Position numbers and translations under genes: made by a program
Shown: piece after piece, positions 37,501 to 40,489 of the stretch
How the letters are laid out: each line of letters starts with the position of its first letter
Position numbering within the stretch: the first letter of the stretch is position 1
Assembly (NCBI GenBank): GCA_023267635.1
Contig: JAHFMX010000011.1
Location: 1-40,489 of the forward strand
Direction: 5' to 3'
Source: a bacterium
Lineage (GTDB): Bacteria; Patescibacteriota; Minisyncoccia; Phycocordibacterales; UBA5272
Length of the DNA stretch: 40,489 nt
Notes under the pieces: generated by a model
What the model was told of the DNA's origin: nothing
The model's database searches: none
Seen by the model: the letters and a program-made list of their open reading frames with translations, nothing else

Positions 37501-37667
37501 CAACTGAACCAGTAGCATCTTCAACGCCAGAAGTAGCACCTGTTGAGGAGACGGTAGAAACTGAAGTTGAAACAGTGGCTAACCCAGCAACAGAAGAAAC
37601 ACCTCTTGAAGAAGTGGTTGAAACCGAAACAGTAATAGAACCAACAACAGAAACAACAACCCCATGA
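34545..37667 (+). CDS. Large secreted adhesin-like protein with two S74 chaperone domains
   Basis: The 1040-aa protein has a signal peptide (about residues 1-37, cleavage near TFA-ANP), a Cys-containing DPNCLPTDSNCYVS motif, and Thr/Asn-rich repeats (ATSTNF, ITAAFT; about 65-150). A glycine-rich region follows (about 265-460), then tail-fibre-like repeats GNVGIGTTSP. Two peptidase S74 (intramolecular chaperone) domains come next, with SDQRLKTNI at Ser 666 and SDERLKKNI at Ser 825. In phage tail fibres S74 domains trimerise the protein and then cut themselves off before the Asp. A Thr/Glu/Pro-rich tail ends the protein. TATACT lies 6 nt before the ATG. Its last 4 nt overlap the next gene. It is likely a cell-surface fibre or adhesin. 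Confidence 0.85.
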   Translation: MLSGLFLILNKLFSLNKRVVMISLCAVFLLSPTLTFAANPASPFSPSDNVTDPNCLPTDSNCYVSITSMTFVNATSTNLITTSATSTNFYSTLINAITAAFTNFTATNATTTNLIATNATSTNFFSTALQAITAAFTTLSTTGTTTLATTGGRVSIGTTTPNHTLDVQGNIGLASSGYINFGVVDSTSGYGFRDNAGAIEYKNSNGGWTSFASAGAGGGQLLAVFSTSTAGTNITVNFNGSSNSSPSYSGGVLTLPSNASHIVVETWGAGGGGGGSNSGATGGTGGTTCFGTNSTACTSPALSATGGTGGTSSGGGSVAGTGTGGDINLTGGASAGLSASNASLNYSAGGAGGSAPLGGGGGGSTWSSSGTTGAAYGGGGAGGGIYSANSSCAAGGGGAGGGYARKLISNPSGTYYYTVGSGGVGTVAGSACGVGSQYGGGDGGSGGITISIYTSGVSNGSVGSGLTGYLPFYNSSGTNLSATSSIFLSTTGNVGIGTTSPISSLFVQGSGSTSPFTVASSTGATLFSILANGNVGIGTSTPGSKLDIWGNFTVGTSSVSSFFVNTATGRVGIGTTNPQGKLQVEGSLIIPSFETATNVISFRSGIPDGTNVGIRAKDVAASGNRDGLEFFGHSGFDFSSVSGSSLILRITQAGNATLAGTLTQNSDQRLKTNITPLSSSYGLDSILKLNPITYTWKDNVHGTSTQIGFLAQQVQSFFPELVTRSSATTTDTPDGTLALNYINLIAPAIKAIQDMNSVFNATNALNASSTIFSYYQGTTTPAITVGATGTLSVGNSLIEGVVARFQNATGYCDINPTTTSLTCSSDERLKKNILSLDATSTFDKFIQLNPVTYNWTSETSTSSTSTHAGFIAQQVETLFPDLVATDEQGMKSVSYAGFIPYIVESIKSLVVEVKALTVKVASFANLVETDKVKSKSICLENNGAETCISKEKLDAILLLLGETSTSSSEPVVSPDTSTTTVEVSISTEPVASSTPEVAPVEETVETEVETVANPATEETPLEEVVETETVIEPTTETTTP

Positions 37668-38719
37668 AATCTTTAACTCTTAGAAAAATAATAGGAACTA
37701 CTACTCTTGTTGCTTGTTCAACAGTATCTTTTGTTCTTGCTTCTGAAACGTCAGGAACAATACTTTCAGGTTCACAATATACAAGAGTGTGTCATGATAG
37801 CGCATGCTCAACATATGGAACATTAAACTTTTTACCAACAGTAACTGCAACAACTACTGCTATTAGAATCACTGATACTGCTATCACGGGATATGTGTGG
37901 GGAAATGAAACTGGGTGGATTAATTTTGCTCCTAATGGAGCAGGGGTTACCGTGGATGCAGCAACTGGACTTGTATACGGAACAGCTTGGTCTCAAGCTG
38001 GTGGGTGGATTAATTTTCGGCCATCTAATTCTGGAACTGTGGTAGGAGGTGTTCCAATCGGAGTGTCTATTACTTCAGTTGGAGAGTTGTATGGGTATGC
38101 GTGGTTTGGTGGGGTCTACGGAGGATGGATCAAGTTCGACTGTTCTTCGGTAGATACATGTGTGAAGACAGATTATAGAACTACCTCATATAGATCTGCT
38201 ACGCACCAATCTTTTGCTCCAGCTTTCTTTGCGTCCACAAGTACTCCTACAGTAAACGAAGAAGTACCTGTACCTCCAACTGTAAGCACCTCTTCTCCAG
38301 TTGTTGAAGTTCTTCCTACTGTGAAAACTCCTATTTCTATTCTGAAACCTATAGCCACACCTCTGATTCCTACTATTGAAGAAACTCCGCTTGCACCAAG
38401 TGCGCCAGAACCAGTTTTTACAGGAGCTAGTATATTTTCTTCAGGAGGAGGCTCTGGGGAAAGTAGCAAACCTTCAATTCTTAGTTTTTTTGAAGCCCCA
38501 GCTATTCTTTCTTTAGGTTTTGGCTTGAATACAGAGTCCCTAGGACAAACAATGATATCTGCATTTCAGAATTTTAAATTAGAGTATAAAGTAATATCAC
38601 TAGATAGTGTTTTCAATAAGAATAAGGACAGTAGTGAAATATATAATTTCAAGACTCGTGACATCTGGCCAACAGTTAAATCAGCACTTACTAGTGTTAT
38701 TAATCTTTTTAAGAAATAA
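37664..38719 (+). CDS. Secreted protein with GWINF repeats
   Basis: The 351-aa product has an N-terminal signal sequence (about residues 1-27). Three related repeats follow: GYVWGNETGWINFAPN, GTAWSQAGGWINFRPS and GYAWFGGVYGGWIKFDC (about residues 75-165). A Pro/Thr/Ser-rich linker (about 195-265) and a C-terminal part with a hydrophobic helix and basic end follow. Cys residues in the N-terminal third suggest export and disulfides. The start overlaps the stop of the S74 protein (ATGA), so the two are made together. The repeats resemble those of CPR surface proteins; the function is unknown. Confidence 0.75.
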   Translation: MKSLTLRKIIGTTTLVACSTVSFVLASETSGTILSGSQYTRVCHDSACSTYGTLNFLPTVTATTTAIRITDTAITGYVWGNETGWINFAPNGAGVTVDAATGLVYGTAWSQAGGWINFRPSNSGTVVGGVPIGVSITSVGELYGYAWFGGVYGGWIKFDCSSVDTCVKTDYRTTSYRSATHQSFAPAFFASTSTPTVNEEVPVPPTVSTSSPVVEVLPTVKTPISILKPIATPLIPTIEETPLAPSAPEPVFTGASIFSSGGGSGESSKPSILSFFEAPAILSLGFGLNTESLGQTMISAFQNFKLEYKVISLDSVFNKNKDSSEIYNFKTRDIWPTVKSALTSVINLFKK

Positions 38720-38762
38720 GAAACAGTCTAAGAAAGGTGTTTTCTCTCAGAAAGTATAGCTC

Positions 38763-38791
38763 TTGACATAAATGGTAAAGTAATGTAGGAT
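38763..38791 (+). promoter_or_regulatory. Promoter of the peptidoglycan-binding protein gene
   Basis: TTGACA (38763-38768), a 17-nt spacer and TAGGAT (38786-38791), 7 nt before the ATG: a consensus-like promoter for a leaderless mRNA. Confidence 0.75.
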
Positions 38792-38798
38792 TGGGCAC

Positions 38799-40160
38799 AT
38801 GAAAACAGGAATTATAACAATTGCAAAAAAGAGCCTTTTGGCACTAGGGTTTTTTGGAATCCTAGCAAACACAGCACATGCAGCGTATTTTGATACTACG
38901 CCAGCATATCGTTGTGATATTCAAATTACTCGCACATTACAAGTTGGTTCTGAAGGAGTTGAAGTTACCGTACTTCAAAATTTCCTCAATAGAACTGGGG
39001 ATTTAACAGCCACACCAAATGGAAATTTTGGACCAGCAACACGTGCTGCTGTTCGAAGTTTTCAGTCAGATAATGGTTTATATGCAACGGGAACAGTGGG
39101 AGAAGCTACTCGTAACGCTATCAATGAGCGTATGTGTGACACAAATCTTTCTATGTACTCAAACTCTTCATATTCAGATTCATATTACGGATATTCATCT
39201 GGTGTGACATATGTTGATCCATATGATGCATACGTGCAGGTTATAACTCCGCATGTAACAACTCCGATTGTATACACAAACCCACAGCACGCTGTTCAGG
39301 TTCCTGGCTACTCTGTGTACGATTCGAATGTTTCTTATCCTGTAAACAATTCTACTCCTATCATTCCAGCAGCAAGTACGGCTATCGCAAGTACTAACGT
39401 TATCTATTCACCATACATTGGATATACTTACGGTATTACTCCAGTGACTGGATCTCTTACAATTTCAACACCAGTAGCAAATAGCATCTATCATGAAGGT
39501 GACACAGTACAGCTCGCATGGACTACAAGTAATATCAACGCGTCAGTATACTCAATCGTTCTTGAAAATTCTTCAACAGGACAATCAAAAATTGTTACTA
39601 GTACAAGCGGTAACAGTGCTTCGTTCGTTCTTACAAAAGAAGTACTCGATGCAGTATGTGCTGGTGCATGTGATAACAACAATCAGGGAACATTCCGTAT
39701 TGTAATTACAACTCCAATACGCGATATTGCAGGAACAGTTTCAACGTTCCGCGCAGCCGTTGCTCCAGTTACTATCAAGCGACCATACGCAAACTTTGGA
39801 ACAGTAAGTATTACAACAAGTAAGAATCCAGTTGCTTCAGGTGATATCTTCAAGCTCTACGTTAACATTCCAACAGGAGCATCATGGAATACAAGTCTTT
39901 ACGGACAGTACTCATTTAAAATTCATGCAATTTGTCCAGCTGGTGTTATGGCAAGCATTGCTGGAACACAGTGTGGAAATGACTTTGTAATTCCATTTGC
40001 GCCAACGTATTTCCAATCAGAAATACCAGCATCTATTACAAATAGTTCATGGTATCAGCAGAATGTAACATTTGTTCTAACAGTAACTAACCTTGCTGGA
40101 CAAACAATTGGAACATCTCAGGTAAACGTAACTGCAAATCAGGCACCATTTCATTGGTAA
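38799..40160 (+). CDS. Secreted protein with peptidoglycan-binding domain
   Basis: The 453-aa product has a signal peptide (about residues 1-28, ending AHA-AYF). A PG_binding_1 domain follows (about 45-112, with LQVGSEGVEVTVLQNFLNR, GNFGPATRAAVRSFQ and GTVGEATRNAIN). Next is a Tyr/Ser-rich linker (about 115-200), then Ig-like beta domains (VNSIYHEGD-type, about 218-330 and 335-450) with Cys pairs. It should attach to the cell wall and display the beta domains. It has its own strong promoter and a terminator, so it is a separate unit in the surface cassette. Confidence 0.85.
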   Translation: MKTGIITIAKKSLLALGFFGILANTAHAAYFDTTPAYRCDIQITRTLQVGSEGVEVTVLQNFLNRTGDLTATPNGNFGPATRAAVRSFQSDNGLYATGTVGEATRNAINERMCDTNLSMYSNSSYSDSYYGYSSGVTYVDPYDAYVQVITPHVTTPIVYTNPQHAVQVPGYSVYDSNVSYPVNNSTPIIPAASTAIASTNVIYSPYIGYTYGITPVTGSLTISTPVANSIYHEGDTVQLAWTTSNINASVYSIVLENSSTGQSKIVTSTSGNSASFVLTKEVLDAVCAGACDNNNQGTFRIVITTPIRDIAGTVSTFRAAVAPVTIKRPYANFGTVSITTSKNPVASGDIFKLYVNIPTGASWNTSLYGQYSFKIHAICPAGVMASIAGTQCGNDFVIPFAPTYFQSEIPASITNSSWYQQNVTFVLTVTNLAGQTIGTSQVNVTANQAPFHW

Positions 40161-40170
40161 TTGATAAGGT

Positions 40171-40210
40171 AAAAATAAAAGCCGCACATTGTGCGGCTTT
40201 TATTTTTTTA
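40171..40210 (+). terminator. Terminator after the surface cassette
   Basis: AAAAGCCGCAC-ATT-GTGCGGCTTTT followed by a T-run. Confidence 0.92.
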
Positions 40211-40284
40211 TTGAGTAAGCTACGAATCTAATAAAACCAGGGAGGTGAATATAGTCGTAGTATTTGACCTTGTTTTAAGCTTTA

Positions 40285-40298
40285 TTTTGTGGTAGTAT
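40285..40298 (+). promoter_or_regulatory. Promoter of rpsN
   Basis: TTTTGTGGTAGTAT holds an extended -10 (TGG-TAGTAT), the same string as upstream of fusA apart from one base. The leader to 40411 contains the hairpin TATAG-GCAA-CTATA. Confidence 0.45.
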
Positions 40299-40411
40299 TG
40301 CAAAACCGTTCGTAATCCGTATTTCTTCGTAAGTTTTGTGTATAGGCAACTATATCTAGGGTTTACGCACCTATATGTGATATTCGTTCGGCTAATTAAC
40401 TACAAACATCA

Positions 40412-40489
40412 ATGGCAAAAACATCAGTTATTGCTCGAAGTCGTAAGACTCCTAAATTCAGCACCCGAAAGGTTGCACGTTGCTTCAAA
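40412..40489 (+). CDS. rpsN: Ribosomal protein uS14, N-terminal part (zinc type)
   Basis: The first 26 codons read MAKTSVIARSRKTPKFSTRK followed by VARCFK, the N-terminus of the short zinc-binding uS14. The first Cys of the first CxxC pair is visible before the window ends. uS14 normally follows rplE directly; here it is 6.1 kb away, behind the surface-protein cassette, with its own promoter and leader. Confidence 0.9.
   Translation, partial: MAKTSVIARSRKTPKFSTRKVARCFK

Noticed and set aside
1-40489. CRISPR array, prophage or insertion sequence.
   Set aside because: No regularly spaced repeats, no transposase or integrase genes and no phage structural block were seen. The S74 domains belong to a surface protein, not to a phage locus.
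1-40489. Alternative genetic code with TGA read as glycine, as in Gracilibacteria.
   Set aside because: TGA serves as a normal stop (for example radC and the restriction endonuclease), and no gene needs TGA read-through.

Overview
The window looks like a chromosomal segment of a Candidatus Patescibacteria (CPR) bacterium of the Paceibacteria (Parcubacteria) type. The grounds are: very short gene spacing; small hypothetical membrane proteins scattered among housekeeping genes; tRNA genes without encoded CCA; a ribosomal protein cluster that is broken up and has no uL29 at its usual place; a competence protein ComEC split into two genes; and Thr/Ser- and Gly-rich surface proteins with S74 chaperone domains and 'GWINF' repeats. 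The standard genetic code fits (TGA is used as a stop). Shine-Dalgarno motifs are nearly absent, and many genes carry a -10 box only 6-7 nt before the start codon, which points to leaderless mRNAs.

Layout. 1-3.2 kb: 3' end of clpP, rny (RNase Y), a small membrane protein, HU, and two small hypothetical genes on the minus strand. 3.3-5.3 kb: a tRNA island (Gly-TCC, Pro-TGG, Gly-GCC, Arg-TCG) with yraN and a gene-free stretch holding a parS-like palindrome and DnaA boxes, which is a candidate replication origin. Three tRNA genes are followed by about 170-215 bp structured elements that end in a second copy of the tRNA 3' end. 5.3-8.6 kb: CCA-adding enzyme and RecJ. 8.7-12.0 kb: an AT-rich radC / Sau3AI-like endonuclease / C5-methyltransferase block, a probable GATC restriction-modification unit acquired by transfer. 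12.1-18 kb: RNase HI, ComEC membrane part, DedA protein, ComEC-type metallo-hydrolase, small proteins, bL28, site-2 protease.

18-34.3 kb: the str and S10 ribosomal clusters, in the order rpsL - [membrane protein + membrane-anchored Clp-like AAA+ ATPase + membrane protein] - rpsG - fusA - [histidine phosphatase, small secreted protein] - tuf - rpsJ - rplC - rplD - rplW - rplB - rpsS - rplV - rpsC - rplP - rpsQ - rplN - rplX - rplE. Terminators and new promoters or long leaders break it after rpsL, rpsG, fusA, rplX and rplE. 34.5-40.2 kb: a cassette of three secreted or surface proteins inserted between rplE and rpsN. The ribosomal cluster then resumes with rpsN (uS14), cut by the window edge.

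The most unusual signal is the family of tRNA-tail elements at 3372-3585, 3837-4040 and 5032-5203. Each has a copy of its own tRNA's T-arm in inverted orientation and a second in direct orientation. Between these sit hairpins whose stems differ completely while their loops are kept (GACG; GCGAGCGGCG), a covariation pattern that suggests a folded RNA or DNA element. I do not recognise it as a described family.
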